A program made the translations under genes and the position numbers. Shown here in pieces: positions 1 through 8,915 of a stretch of DNA of 64,000 nt. The stretch lies in NCBI GenBank assembly GCA_964369665.1, contig CAYJFS010000006.1, forward strand, positions 16,950 through 80,949, written 5' to 3'. Under the pieces are notes generated by a model that was not told where the DNA came from, did no database searches, and saw only the letters and a list, made by a program, of their open reading frames with translations. Source of the DNA: Bilophila sp964369665. GTDB lineage: Bacteria > Desulfobacterota > Desulfovibrionia > Desulfovibrionales > Desulfovibrionaceae. The stretch's first letter is position 1, and every line of letters begins with the position of its first letter.

Positions 1-1241
1 TTTTTTAATAATGTTTTTATCTTTACAAAGTCTGGTGTTCGAAACTGATTCCATTCTGTTACAACAAATAATGCATCCGCACCTTGACAAACTTGATAAA
101 GATCATTTTCGATGCAAACTTTATCATTTTTATTCAAAAAATCTCTTGCAGCATCTCCAGCCACTGGATCAAAAGCCTGAATATACATACCTTGAGCAGT
201 TAAATCATGGATAATTTTTAACACAGGTGACTCTCGTATGTCACCTGTATTTGCTTTAAAAGCCAACCCCCATATTGCTAACCTCTTTCCAGATACTCCA
301 CCATTTTTATTAAAATATGCCTGGATCTTTAATGTCATAAAGCCTTTTTGTCTTTCATTTACAGCCTCTACAGCCTTAAGAATCTTAGGCTCTACACCAA
401 TACTTTCTGCTGTATGAATTAATGCCTTAATATCCTTTGGAAAGCATGAACCACCATAGCCTAAACCAGGATAAATAAAATGATAACCTATACGATGATC
501 TGAACCAATTCCAACACGCACATCACGGACATCTGCTCCAAATTTTTCACATAATAAAGCTATTTCATTAATGAATGAAATTTTTGTTGCTAACATACAG
601 TTTGCTGCATACTTTGTAAGTTCTGCACTTTGTATACTCATTACAATAATCTTCTCACGACTACGAGCAAAAGGTGCATACAAAACTCTAAGTAACCTTT
701 CAGTCTGTTCTGACTCTATACCTATAATAACCCTATCTGGTTTCATAAAGTCTGTAACAGCACTACCTTCTTTTAAAAACTCTGGATTAGAAACAACTTC
801 AAAAGAAAAGTCTAAATCTCTTCGAGCAAGTTCATCCTTAATAATTTTTTTTACTCGAAATGCTGTTCCTACTGGAACAGTAGATTTATTCACAACAGTA
901 ACCGGATGTTGCATATATGTACCTATATCCATAGCAACACTTTCTATAAAAGAAAGATCACAACTTCCATCTGTCTTTGTAGGTGTCCCTACAGCAATGA
1001 AAACTACATCTACTTCTTTCAATGCTTCTTCTATCTTTGTTGTAAAAAAAAGCCGGCCTTCACTATGATTTCTTACGACAAGCTCATGTAACCCTGGTTC
1101 AAAAATATGTATCTCTCCATTCCTTAGCTTTGAAACAACTTCAGTGCTAACATCTACACAATATACTTGGTTACCCATTTCAGCAAAACAAGCAGCACTA
1201 ACTAAGCCAACATAACCACTACCCACAATACAAAGATGCAT
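1..1241 (-). CDS. ugd: UDP-glucose 6-dehydrogenase, C-terminus cut by window edge
   Basis: Oxidises UDP-glucose to UDP-glucuronate with two NAD+, supplying precursors for surface polysaccharide. Reading the minus strand from ATG 1241 gives about 413 residues with no stop before the window edge, so roughly the last 30 residues of a typical ~440-residue enzyme are missing. The N-terminus has the Rossmann motif GSGYVGL (residues 7-13). The catalytic cysteine lies in GGSCFPKD (Cys about residue 266), followed by the C-terminal UDP-binding domain (WGLAFKANTGDIRESP). A GAGGAG-type ribosome site sits just upstream of the ATG. It is divergent from acpS and appears to have its own promoter. The family assignment is secure; which polysaccharide uses the product cannot be told from here. 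Confidence 0.95.
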   Translation of the reverse strand, partial: MHLCIVGSGYVGLVSAACFAEMGNQVYCVDVSTEVVSKLRNGEIHIFEPGLHELVVRNHSEGRLFFTTKIEEALKEVDVVFIAVGTPTKTDGSCDLSFIESVAMDIGTYMQHPVTVVNKSTVPVGTAFRVKKIIKDELARRDLDFSFEVVSNPEFLKEGSAVTDFMKPDRVIIGIESEQTERLLRVLYAPFARSREKIIVMSIQSAELTKYAANCMLATKISFINEIALLCEKFGADVRDVRVGIGSDHRIGYHFIYPGLGYGGSCFPKDIKALIHTAESIGVEPKILKAVEAVNERQKGFMTLKIQAYFNKNGGVSGKRLAIWGLAFKANTGDIRESPVLKIIHDLTAQGMYIQAFDPVAGDAARDFLNKNDKVCIENDLYQVCQGADALFVVTEWNQFRTPDFVKIKTLLK

Positions 1242-1267
1242 AAATACTCCTCAACAAATCAGTACCT

Positions 1268-1295
1268 ATTATGCTTGTAATCATATGAAAATCAA
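1268..1295 (-). promoter_or_regulatory. Candidate sigma-70 promoter for ugd
   Basis: On the minus strand TTGATT (1295-1290) and CATAAT (1273-1268) are separated by 16 bases and lie about 27 bases upstream of the ugd start codon. In such AT-rich DNA chance matches are common, so this is only a candidate. Confidence 0.4.
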
Positions 1296-1351
1296 GAGTC
1301 AACTTGACACAAACCATCTCTGCATGCACTCTAAGACATAGGAGATGAGCA

Positions 1352-1729
1352 ATGGCTATAGTTGGTATAGGTATAGATCTAATTGAAATTTCAAGAATTG
1401 AAAAAGCTTTTCTTCGTTTTGGAAATCTTTTTCTTCATAAAATTTTTACACCAAATGAACAAAATTCTTTCCCAAAACAAATAAAAGCACCTATGTTAGC
1501 TGCACGTTTTGCAGCAAAAGAAGCTGCTGTTAAAGCTTTAGGTACAGGTTTCAGTGAAGGTATCTCCTTTAAAGACATAGAAATTTTTAAACTCTCTAAT
1601 GGAAAACCAGAATTATATCTTTATAGAAAGGCACAAAAAAAAGCTCTAATGTTAGGTATACATAAAACACTAGTGACTTTAACACACACACGTGACAATG
1701 CTGGAGCAGTGGTTATCTTTGAAACGTAA
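1352..1729 (+). CDS. acpS: Holo-[acyl-carrier-protein] synthase
   Basis: Transfers 4'-phosphopantetheine from CoA to the serine of acyl carrier protein, activating it for fatty-acid synthesis in the cytoplasm. The 125-residue length is typical of the family. The metal-binding Asp is in GIGIDLIEISRI (Asp9) and the second metal ligand is in the RFAAKEAAVKAL motif (Glu57). GGAG at 1341-1344 is placed 7 bases before the ATG. It is followed 23 bases later by hslV, so the two are probably cotranscribed. A perfect TTGACA lies at 1304-1309, but no convincing -10 follows it. Confidence 0.95.
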   Translation: MAIVGIGIDLIEISRIEKAFLRFGNLFLHKIFTPNEQNSFPKQIKAPMLAARFAAKEAAVKALGTGFSEGISFKDIEIFKLSNGKPELYLYRKAQKKALMLGIHKTLVTLTHTRDNAGAVVIFET

Positions 1730-1752
1730 CGATTTTATTTTAAAGGTATATT

Positions 1753-2289
1753 ATGAAACTTCAAGGAACAACAATTCTTGCTATACGACATAAAGGAACT
1801 GTAGCTGTAGCTGGAGATGGCCAAGTTACTTTAGGACAAAGTGTTGTAATGAAACATACAGCTAAAAAAGTTCGTCGTATGTATAAAAACCAAATCTTAG
1901 CTGGGTTTGCTGGAGCTACAGCAGATGCGTTTACACTATTTGAATGCTTTGATAACTATCTTGAAGAAATGAATGGTAACCTTATCCGTGCTGCTGTAGA
2001 ACTTGCTAAAGACTGGAGAAAAGATAAATACCTTCGACGTCTTGAGGCTATGCTACTTGTTGCTGATAAAAAAAATACTTTTGTCCTTAGTGGCACAGGT
2101 GATGTTATTGAACCAGATGATGGTATTGCAGCTATTGGCAGTGGAGGTTCATATGCTGTAGCTGCAGCAAGAGCTTTAGTCAAACATAGCACACTTAATG
2201 CAACAGAAATTGCTGAAGAAAGTATGTGTATTACAGCAGAAATTTGTGTTTTTACAAATAGAAATCTTACAATTGAAACATTAACCTAA
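1753..2289 (+). CDS. hslV: ATP-dependent protease subunit HslV (ClpQ)
   Basis: Peptidase subunit of the HslUV protease, a proteasome-like N-terminal threonine hydrolase that works as a dodecamer with the HslU unfoldase. At 178 residues it matches the family. The conserved start TTILAIRHKGT is present but preceded by MKLQG, so Thr6 is the expected nucleophile after removal of a five-residue leader. The motifs AGDGQVTLG and GSGGSYAVAAARAL are intact. hslU is not next to it; the following genes are amino-acid transport genes, so the partner must be encoded outside the window. Confidence 0.95.
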   Translation: MKLQGTTILAIRHKGTVAVAGDGQVTLGQSVVMKHTAKKVRRMYKNQILAGFAGATADAFTLFECFDNYLEEMNGNLIRAAVELAKDWRKDKYLRRLEAMLLVADKKNTFVLSGTGDVIEPDDGIAAIGSGGSYAVAAARALVKHSTLNATEIAEESMCITAEICVFTNRNLTIETLT

Positions 2290-2402
2290 AACATTACTAG
2301 TGCTCTTTTCATTAATTTCTATACTTACAAAATAGGGATTAAAAATACCTGTTGTTTATTATGAAAGAAACTTTCTAACTAACTAGGATAATTTAGGACC
2401 TA

Positions 2403-3227
2403 ATGTATAATAAAAAGCCACTCTACCTTAAATATACCATTCATATATATACATGGATCTATGCACATCCAATACTTCTTATATTTCTTTTAGGACTCAT
2501 TTTTTCTATTTACAATGCTTTATCTTCAGAAAATGTATATTTATGGCAATGGTACAGAGTCTGGCATTATATTGGAACATGGACAAGTACTGGTTTTAAG
2601 CCTGGCATCCTTCTTCAAGGAGTTGCTACCACGATACATATTGCACTATTGTCATTCTTCCTTGCAATATTTATTGGGCTTATTACAGCTATACTTAAAC
2701 TTTCTGTGTGGCCTATAGGAAGGCTTATGGCCTTTATGTATATTGAAAGTATCAGAAGTACACCTTTACTTATTCAACTATTTATTATGTACTTTCTTTT
2801 TGCTCCAATACTAAACATACAACCTTTTTATTCAGCAGTACTTAGCCTAAGCCTTTTTGAAGGAGCATATATAGCAGAAATTTTTCGTTCTGGACTACTT
2901 GCTGTCCCCTCAAGCCAATGGGAGGCAGCTTATAGTATGGGTCTTAATTCATTCACAACAGTAAGAGTTATCATATTACCACAAGCATTACCACATATTA
3001 TACCTACATTAACAGGACAAATTGTATCGCTTATTAAAGATACATCTCTTGTTAGTGCCATTGCTGTAACAGAGCTTACCATGAATGCACAACAAATAAT
3101 TACAACAACCTTCTTACCTTTTGAGGTCTGGAGCCTTGTTGGAATAATATACTTAATCCTTGCCTTGACTATTTCAATACCAGCCTACTACATTGAAAAA
3201 AAATACAAACAAAAACTCTATGCCTGA
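2403..3227 (+). CDS. Polar amino-acid ABC transporter permease (HisM/GlnP type)
   Basis: Inner-membrane permease of a polar amino-acid ABC importer, 274 residues. Several hydrophobic helices are visible from about residue 20 onward. The cytoplasmic EAA loop, which docks the ATPase, is recognisable as EGAYIAEIFRSGLLAVP followed by QWEAAYSMGL (about residues 152-181). It is 9 bases upstream of a periplasmic binding protein, followed by a second permease, so the three form one operon. No ATPase is encoded nearby. The substrate cannot be predicted beyond polar amino acids. Confidence 0.88.
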   Translation: MYNKKPLYLKYTIHIYTWIYAHPILLIFLLGLIFSIYNALSSENVYLWQWYRVWHYIGTWTSTGFKPGILLQGVATTIHIALLSFFLAIFIGLITAILKLSVWPIGRLMAFMYIESIRSTPLLIQLFIMYFLFAPILNIQPFYSAVLSLSLFEGAYIAEIFRSGLLAVPSSQWEAAYSMGLNSFTTVRVIILPQALPHIIPTLTGQIVSLIKDTSLVSAIAVTELTMNAQQIITTTFLPFEVWSLVGIIYLILALTISIPAYYIEKKYKQKLYA

Positions 3228-3236
3228 AGAAGAACA

Positions 3237-4037
3237 ATGAAACAATTTTTGGCTATTCTTATAGCAAGTACTATTCTATTACTAACTCATCATGAAAAAA
3301 CAAAAGCTGCTTCAATGATTGACTCTGTGATACAACGTGGTGTTCTTCGTGTGGGCTTTTCATCTTTTGTACCTTGGGCTATGCAAAATAAAGATGGTAC
3401 ATTTATTGGTTTTGAAGTTGATATTGCTAAAAAACTTGCAAAAGATCTAGGTGTAGATATTCAACTTATTCCAACGCCATGGTCTGGAATTATTCCAGCA
3501 CTTCTTACAAATAAATTTGATATTATCATTGGAGGTCTTAACATAACTACAGAAAGAAACCTCCGTGTTAACTTCACAACACCTTATGACTATGCGTATA
3601 TAGAAATTCTTGCACATGCAAAAAAAATCAAAAACATGTCTTTTCCTGAAGACTTTAATAACCCTAAAACGATTATTGCTATCCGAAGTGGTAGTATTGC
3701 AGCAATTCCAGCAAAAAAACTTCTTCCAAAAGCAACGTTTAGATTTTTTGATGATGAAACTATTGCAACTCAAGATCTACTCTCTGGAAATGCCCACCTT
3801 TTATTTGCCTCAACACCTCTACCTAAGTTTACAGCAATTGCATCAAAGGGTACTCTTGTTACTCTTGATGTAAAACCTCTTGCTCCTCAACCTGTAGGTT
3901 TTGCTATCCAAAAAGGAGATTATGATTCTATTAATGTTTTAAATAATTGGATAGATGCTATAAAAAATAATAATTGGCTTGATGAGCGTAAAAAATATTG
4001 GTTTCAATCTAAAGAGTGGGAATCTCTACTTAAATGA
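3237..4037 (+). CDS. Amino-acid ABC transporter substrate-binding protein
   Basis: Periplasmic solute-binding protein of family 3 (SBP_bac_3), 266 residues. An N-terminal signal peptide (about residues 1-25, ending near KAAS) precedes the first lobe, which carries the family signature GVLRVGFSSFVPWAMQNKDG and GFEVDIAKKLAKDLGVD. Segments such as FDIIIGGLNITTERN are typical ligand-cleft elements. It lies between two permease genes, overlapping the second by 4 bases (ATGA), which suggests translational coupling. The ligand is unknown. Confidence 0.9.
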   Translation: MKQFLAILIASTILLLTHHEKTKAASMIDSVIQRGVLRVGFSSFVPWAMQNKDGTFIGFEVDIAKKLAKDLGVDIQLIPTPWSGIIPALLTNKFDIIIGGLNITTERNLRVNFTTPYDYAYIEILAHAKKIKNMSFPEDFNNPKTIIAIRSGSIAAIPAKKLLPKATFRFFDDETIATQDLLSGNAHLLFASTPLPKFTAIASKGTLVTLDVKPLAPQPVGFAIQKGDYDSINVLNNWIDAIKNNNWLDERKKYWFQSKEWESLLK

Positions 4038-4972
4038 AAAATCTTTTCAAAAAAAAATGTCATGAAGACTGGAAACCTTATGTACACACTTCACCATCTC
4101 TAGGTTTTATTGATAGTATTTTTATACTATTTCTTCTTATAATTGGAATATTGCTTGTAGAAAAAATTCATGCACAGCTTGCTTATACATGGAATTGGAA
4201 ATTCTTTACTGACTTCATTATAAAAAAAAATATTCAAGGACAATGGATACCTGGACTTTTAGTCTCTGGGCTAATAGTCACTACAAAACTTGGCATATGG
4301 TCAACATTGCTTGCTTTTATTATTGGTGCATGCATTGGAATTCCAGCAGCACATAAAAAAGGGCTTTCTGCCTTACCTTCCTGTATTTATATAAGTATAG
4401 TAAGAAACATCCCACCCTTAGTTTTACTATTTTTTCTGTATTTCTTTATAGGTGCAATCATACCTATTGCTAACTTTGAAGTAATGCTTCGAACATACCC
4501 TGTTTATATACAAAAAATCATTGCTATTTGCTTTGCTCCAATTGATCAAATTGATCGTATGATAACAGCTATTGTCATGCTTGGAATTTATGAAGGAGCC
4601 TATATAGCTGAAATAGTTCGATCAGGTATAGAATCTGTACCCATTGAACAGTGGGAAGCTTCATCTGCTTTAGGTTTTTCTAAGTATACACAGCTACGCT
4701 ATTTTATATTACCTCAAGCAATTACATATATGTTGCCATCTTTAGCTGGACAAAGCATTTCTACATTCAAAGACTCTGCATTAGCCTCTTTTATTTCATT
4801 ACCTGAGCTTACATTTCAATCACTAGAAACTATGTCGATCAGCCAAATGACTTTTGAAACATGGTTCTCAACTGCCTGCTTATACCTTTTGTTAGGTTTT
4901 ACATGCTCACAAGCTGGAAAGTATCTAGAATACCATTCTCTACCATTAAGGAAAACAAAACCAATGCTATAA
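4034..4972 (+). CDS. Amino-acid ABC transporter permease, second subunit
   Basis: Second permease of the cassette, 312 residues, longer than the first because of an N-terminal extension and an insertion between helices. The EAA loop is present as YEGAYIAEIVRSGIESVP with QWEASSALGF. Its start overlaps the binding-protein stop by 4 bases. Two different permeases suggest a heterodimeric membrane channel, as in HisQM/GltJK systems. The ATPase that would energise it is not in the window. Confidence 0.87.
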   Translation: MKNLFKKKCHEDWKPYVHTSPSLGFIDSIFILFLLIIGILLVEKIHAQLAYTWNWKFFTDFIIKKNIQGQWIPGLLVSGLIVTTKLGIWSTLLAFIIGACIGIPAAHKKGLSALPSCIYISIVRNIPPLVLLFFLYFFIGAIIPIANFEVMLRTYPVYIQKIIAICFAPIDQIDRMITAIVMLGIYEGAYIAEIVRSGIESVPIEQWEASSALGFSKYTQLRYFILPQAITYMLPSLAGQSISTFKDSALASFISLPELTFQSLETMSISQMTFETWFSTACLYLLLGFTCSQAGKYLEYHSLPLRKTKPML

Positions 4973-4982
4973 AGGACACACT

Positions 4983-5519
4983 ATGACATGGTTTACACAT
5001 AAAAGTCTTGCTGTAGCAAGTGCCTTAGCTCTTGATGCACCAGTTACAGGTATTATTGCAACCTTTATAGGAAGTATTCTTCCGGATTTAACAGAAAAAA
5101 TAGTATCTATGGGTAATATGCAAGTATGGGGAAAAATCCATCGCCAAGCTGCTCACTGGTTTGGTTGGTATTTTCTACTCATCCTTTTAGGCTCAATATA
5201 CCTTTCTTCAATCAGATCACCTACAAGCTATCAAACCATTTTTATAGAGTCCATATGCTGGCTAGGTTTTGGTGGTATAACACACATATTTCTTGATGCC
5301 TTAACACCAAAAGGTGTTCCTCTTTGGCCCTTAGGTGGAAAACAGCGGATGGCTTTTCCAATAGTAACAACAGGAAGTATCAATGAAACTATATTTTTTA
5401 TATTTGTATTAACAATATTTATTATATATCAAATAAACAAACCCACTCAAGTTATTGCTGAACTTTTAGAAAAAAATACATGCAGCACAATTATATCTAA
5501 AATTAAAATATCTCCTTAA
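4983..5519 (+). CDS. YdjM-like inner-membrane metal-dependent hydrolase (DUF457)
   Basis: 178-residue membrane protein of the YdjM/LexA-regulated DUF457 family, predicted metal-dependent hydrolases of unknown substrate. Metal-ligand-like residues are conserved: His in FTHKSLA near the N-terminus, Asp in ILPDLTEK, His in HRQAAHW, and HIFLDALTPKGVPLWPL near residue 105. Hydrophobic segments flank these motifs. AAAGGA lies about 7 bases before the ATG. It starts 10 bases after the ABC permease and may ride on that operon. Function is known only by family. Confidence 0.75.
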   Translation: MTWFTHKSLAVASALALDAPVTGIIATFIGSILPDLTEKIVSMGNMQVWGKIHRQAAHWFGWYFLLILLGSIYLSSIRSPTSYQTIFIESICWLGFGGITHIFLDALTPKGVPLWPLGGKQRMAFPIVTTGSINETIFFIFVLTIFIIYQINKPTQVIAELLEKNTCSTIISKIKISP

Positions 5520-5537
5520 ATAAAAAAAATATATATA

Positions 5538-6452
5538 ATGTACAATAACACAACACTTTCAACTAATAAGTATCTATTAAAAGCAGGCTGTAAAGTTAAC
5601 CTATCCCTAAAAATAACCAATATCCTTAAAAATGGTTTGCATGAATTAGATTCTCTTTTCATTCCTATTGGTGAACCATATGATGAACTTACACTTATAG
5701 TAGAGCCTAAAAAACAAGGGCTTATTATATTTTGTGATACTTTGGGCATTGATCCTCAAAATAACACTTTGACAAAAGCTTATAAATACTATGCTGAAAC
5801 TACTGGTTTTTCTCCTGACATCTCGTTATTTTTAAAAAAAGGTATTCCTCATGGATCTGGGCTTGGTGGGGGTAGCTCTGATGCTGCAATATTTTTATTA
5901 TGGCTACAAAAGCATGCTCCACAACCTTTAAGTAAAGAGCAGCTATCAAAACTTGCCTGTAAAGTTGGTGCAGACACACCTTTCTTTTTAAGAAATATCC
6001 CTTGTAGGGTTACAGGCATTGGAGAAAAAATAACCCCTGTTCCTTTAAGTGATCTCCCTATAGTAGGGAATACTTTAGTCCTGATCCTACCTAATATCCA
6101 TATAAATACATCCTGGTCATATAAAAACTGGGATACATGGTTTTTTAATAAAAAACCCCCTCTTTACACACAATCAATATTGACAAAAAATCAGTCACAA
6201 GATAGAAGCTCAACAATTAGCTTTTATAAAAATACTTTTTTGTTAGAAAATGACTTTGAACCATCTATATTCAATGAATATCCAATCCTTAGGCAATATA
6301 AAGAACAACTTATATTTTCTGGTGCACGAGCTGCAGCTTTAAGTGGGAGTGGATCTTCTCTATGGGCTCTTTTTACAGAAAAAACAACAGCTTTAAATGC
6401 ACTAAAAGACTTTCAGGAAAAAAATATACAAACATCTTATCATATATTATAA
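5538..6452 (+). CDS. ispE: 4-diphosphocytidyl-2-C-methyl-D-erythritol kinase
   Basis: Phosphorylates CDP-methylerythritol in the non-mevalonate (MEP) route to isoprenoid precursors. The 304-residue protein has the GHMP-kinase start KAGCKVNLSLKI, the ATP-binding glycine loop PHGSGLGGGSSDAA (about residues 105-118) and the C-terminal GHMP motif AAALSGSGSSLWALF. It sits directly before tRNA-Gln and prs, a gene order familiar from Desulfovibrio. Its products feed the prenyl donors that the UbiA-type enzymes at 33-35 kb would use. Confidence 0.95.
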   Translation: MYNNTTLSTNKYLLKAGCKVNLSLKITNILKNGLHELDSLFIPIGEPYDELTLIVEPKKQGLIIFCDTLGIDPQNNTLTKAYKYYAETTGFSPDISLFLKKGIPHGSGLGGGSSDAAIFLLWLQKHAPQPLSKEQLSKLACKVGADTPFFLRNIPCRVTGIGEKITPVPLSDLPIVGNTLVLILPNIHINTSWSYKNWDTWFFNKKPPLYTQSILTKNQSQDRSSTISFYKNTFLLENDFEPSIFNEYPILRQYKEQLIFSGARAAALSGSGSSLWALFTEKTTALNALKDFQEKNIQTSYHIL

Positions 6453-6497
6453 AAACATTGTATGTATAGACTATATTTCAATCAATTAAGATAAAAC

Positions 6498-6573
6498 TGG
6501 GGTGTCGCCAAGCTGGTAAGGCAACGGGTTTTGGTCCCGTCATTCGAGGGTTCAAATCCTTCCGCCCCAGCCA
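6498..6573 (+). tRNA. tRNA-Gln (anticodon UUG)
   Basis: A complete cloverleaf can be folded by eye. The acceptor stem TGGGGTG pairs with CGCCCCA (one G-U), with discriminator G at 6570 and encoded CCA at 6571-6573. The anticodon stem ACGGG/CCCGT closes a seven-base loop with TTG at 6531-6533, reading CAA glutamine codons. The T arm contains GGTTCAAATCC. It lies between ispE and prs. Confidence 0.96.
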
Positions 6574-6603
6574 CTTCTTAGATCATTTAGTTAAATATTT
6601 ATT

Positions 6604-7539
6604 ATGCATGGTAAATTAAAAATTCTTTCTGGTACAGCCAATCAACCTCTTGCACAGGCTATTTGTGATCATTTAAGTTGTCCCCTTACCCCATCTTTAT
6701 GTGAAACATTTAGTGATGGTGAAAGTCGTATTGAAATTAATAGTAGTGTTCGTGGTGGGGATGTTTTTGTTATCCAACCTACCTGTGCACCTGTAAACTA
6801 TAACTTAATACAGTTATGTCTTATGATTGATGCTCTTAAACGTGCTAGTGCTACAAGAATTACTGCAGTAATTCCCTACTATGGATATTCTAGGCAAGAT
6901 AGAAAAGTAAACCCTAGAGCTCCAATAAGTGCAAAAGTTGTTGCTGACTTTATCACTTCTGCAGGAGCAAATCGTGTTGTTACTGTTGATCTCCATGCTG
7001 GACAAATTCAAGGTTTTTTTAATTGTCCTGTAGATAACCTCTTTGCATCCAAAGCACTCCTTGAACCTTTTTTAGCCATAAAAAATGAAGTTGTTATTGT
7101 CTCTCCTGATGCTGGAGGTGTAGAGCGTGCAAGAGCTTTTGCAAAACGTATTGAAGCTCCTCTTGCAATTATTGATAAAAGGCGTGACACACCAAACCAA
7201 GCTATTGCAACAAGTGTTATTGGTGATGTCAAAAATCGTATTGCTGTACTTGTAGATGACATTATTGATACTGCAGGAACAATAACAGCTGCTGCAGAAT
7301 TATTACTCTCTGCAGGAGCTCGTGAAGTAATAGCAACAGCAACACATGCTGTTCTTTCAGGTAATGCCATTGACAACATTAACAAATCGGTATTTTCTAA
7401 GGTATTTATTACAGACACAATACCTATAGACAACAAACAAAAAATATGCTCAAAGATCCAAGTGGTATCGGTAGCTAAATTGTTAGCAACAGCCATCCAC
7501 AACATCCATACTGATTCTTCTGTTAGTGTTCTTTTTTAA
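6604..7539 (+). CDS. prs: Ribose-phosphate pyrophosphokinase (PRPP synthetase)
   Basis: Makes PRPP from ribose 5-phosphate and ATP for purine, pyrimidine, NAD, histidine and tryptophan synthesis. The 311-residue length is standard. Visible motifs are FSDGESRIEI, the ATP/metal segment VDLHAGQIQGFF (around residue 128) and the PRPP loop VLVDDIIDTAGT (about residues 216-227). It sits between tRNA-Gln and rplY. The PRPP product is also the substrate of Upp encoded at 57 kb. Confidence 0.96.
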   Translation: MHGKLKILSGTANQPLAQAICDHLSCPLTPSLCETFSDGESRIEINSSVRGGDVFVIQPTCAPVNYNLIQLCLMIDALKRASATRITAVIPYYGYSRQDRKVNPRAPISAKVVADFITSAGANRVVTVDLHAGQIQGFFNCPVDNLFASKALLEPFLAIKNEVVIVSPDAGGVERARAFAKRIEAPLAIIDKRRDTPNQAIATSVIGDVKNRIAVLVDDIIDTAGTITAAAELLLSAGAREVIATATHAVLSGNAIDNINKSVFSKVFITDTIPIDNKQKICSKIQVVSVAKLLATAIHNIHTDSSVSVLF

Positions 7540-7575
7540 AGGAAGTTTTAGTAAACTGTTATAGGAGACTTTTAC

Positions 7576-8199
7576 ATGTCTGACTTAAAAATACTTACTG
7601 CTCAGGAAAGAACTTGTCTTGGTAAAGGCCCAAATCGTCGCCTTCGTCAAAAAGAGTTAACACCTGGAGTATTTTATTCACCAAAAGGTGAAAACATTTC
7701 TGTACAAATACCTACACCAGCACTTACAAAAATTTTCCATGAAGTAGGACGTACAACTGTTTTCACCCTTGAAATAACTTCAGAAAAAAATAAAAAAACA
7801 GCTTATCCTGTACTTATTTGGCAAACCCAACAACATCCTGTAAAAAATAAATTTATCCATATAGATTTCTATGGTGTAGATTTAGATACACCTATAAAAG
7901 TTACAGTACCTCTAGATTTTACAGGAATAGCTAAAGGAACAAAGGTTGGTGGAAAAGTAGAGACCTATCATGAACAAGTTATACTTGTAGCAAAGCCTCT
8001 TGAAATGCCATCAAAAGTCTCTATAGACATTTCTTCTCTTGATATAGGTGACAATATCCATATAGCAGACCTAACACTCCCTAAAGGAGTACAAGCAGTA
8101 TATGAAACAAATTATACTATAGTTTCAGTTCTTTTATCAAACAAAAATGCTTCAACTGAAGCCGAGGCTGAAACAGAGCAAAAACAAACAAATACATAA
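7576..8199 (+). CDS. rplY: 50S ribosomal protein L25, long CTC form
   Basis: Binds 5S rRNA in the large ribosomal subunit. The 207-residue protein is the long (TL5/CTC) form: an N-terminal L25 beta-barrel followed by a C-terminal beta domain (HIDFYGVDLDTPIKVTVPL, then the SSLDIGDNIHIADLTLP motif near residues 155-171). The tail is acidic and glutamine-rich (AEAETEQKQTNT). A TAGGAG-type site lies about 9 bases before the ATG. prs-rplY-pth is a widespread gene order. Confidence 0.94.
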   Translation: MSDLKILTAQERTCLGKGPNRRLRQKELTPGVFYSPKGENISVQIPTPALTKIFHEVGRTTVFTLEITSEKNKKTAYPVLIWQTQQHPVKNKFIHIDFYGVDLDTPIKVTVPLDFTGIAKGTKVGGKVETYHEQVILVAKPLEMPSKVSIDISSLDIGDNIHIADLTLPKGVQAVYETNYTIVSVLLSNKNASTEAEAETEQKQTNT

Positions 8200-8254
8200 T
8201 TGCATAGTTTATATAAACTCTATTGATCATTAAGGAGAAATACCATAACTAACA

Positions 8255-8872
8255 ATGGCTATACACACTATGCAAAGCAAAGTTATTATTGCTGGCCTGG
8301 GTAACCCAGGGAAGTGCTATGAAAAAACCCGCCATAACATTGGCTTTATTTTTATTGATGAACTTATACAAAAATATATGGCACAAAAAATTTCTGTAGA
8401 AAAACTTCCATGTGAACTTTGGAAAACTTTACTACCTGACCATAATGAAGAATGTATTATTGCCAAGCCAAAGACATATATGAACCTTTCTGGAGAAGCA
8501 CTTCAACCTCTTATAGCTTGGTATAAAATACCTCCAAGCCAACTCTTGATTATCCATGATGATATAGATCTTCCATTAGGTACAATAAAATTTAAATTTG
8601 GTGGTGGCAATGCTGGTCATAATGGGCTAAAATCCATTACTCAACGATTAAGCACACCTAATTTTTATCGTCTTAGGATTGGGATTGGACGCTCACCTTA
8701 TCCTACAGAAAAAGTAGAGCAATGGGTTCTAGGAAAATTTTTACAAAAAGAACTACAAATTCTTTATAAAGTTTTACCAACATCCATTGAGGTTATTGAA
8801 CTTTTTATAAAAAAAGAAATACAGGCAGCATTACATCTAGCAAATAGTTTCAAGCTTCAGGAATTTAACTAA
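8255..8872 (+). CDS. pth: Peptidyl-tRNA hydrolase
   Basis: Frees tRNA from peptidyl-tRNA that drops off the ribosome. Family motifs are GLGNPGKCYEKTRHNIGF, containing the catalytic His (about residue 29), KPKTYMNLSG, and HDDIDLP with the catalytic Asp; GGGNAGHNGLKS follows. The 205 residues are slightly above the usual ~190. The start is not certain: GGAG at 8234-8237 is 17 bases before ATG 8255, and a second in-frame ATG at 8270 (MQSKV) has no better site. Confidence 0.95.
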   Translation: MAIHTMQSKVIIAGLGNPGKCYEKTRHNIGFIFIDELIQKYMAQKISVEKLPCELWKTLLPDHNEECIIAKPKTYMNLSGEALQPLIAWYKIPPSQLLIIHDDIDLPLGTIKFKFGGGNAGHNGLKSITQRLSTPNFYRLRIGIGRSPYPTEKVEQWVLGKFLQKELQILYKVLPTSIEVIELFIKKEIQAALHLANSFKLQEFN

Positions 8873-8915
8873 ATAAACATTGTGCATATATAAAATAAAA
8901 AACACCTATACTTTT

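Noticed and set aside
571..1068. 165-codon open frame on the plus strand
   Set aside because: It lies antisense to the well-conserved ugd gene and is a shadow frame.
1304..1332. Sigma-70 promoter for acpS based on a perfect TTGACA
   Set aside because: No acceptable -10 hexamer lies 16-18 bases downstream, so the match is probably accidental.
8880..8915. TTG-initiated extension of the lipoprotein gene
   Set aside because: The lipoprotein signal peptide starts naturally at ATG 8916; the extension would bury it behind extra polar residues.
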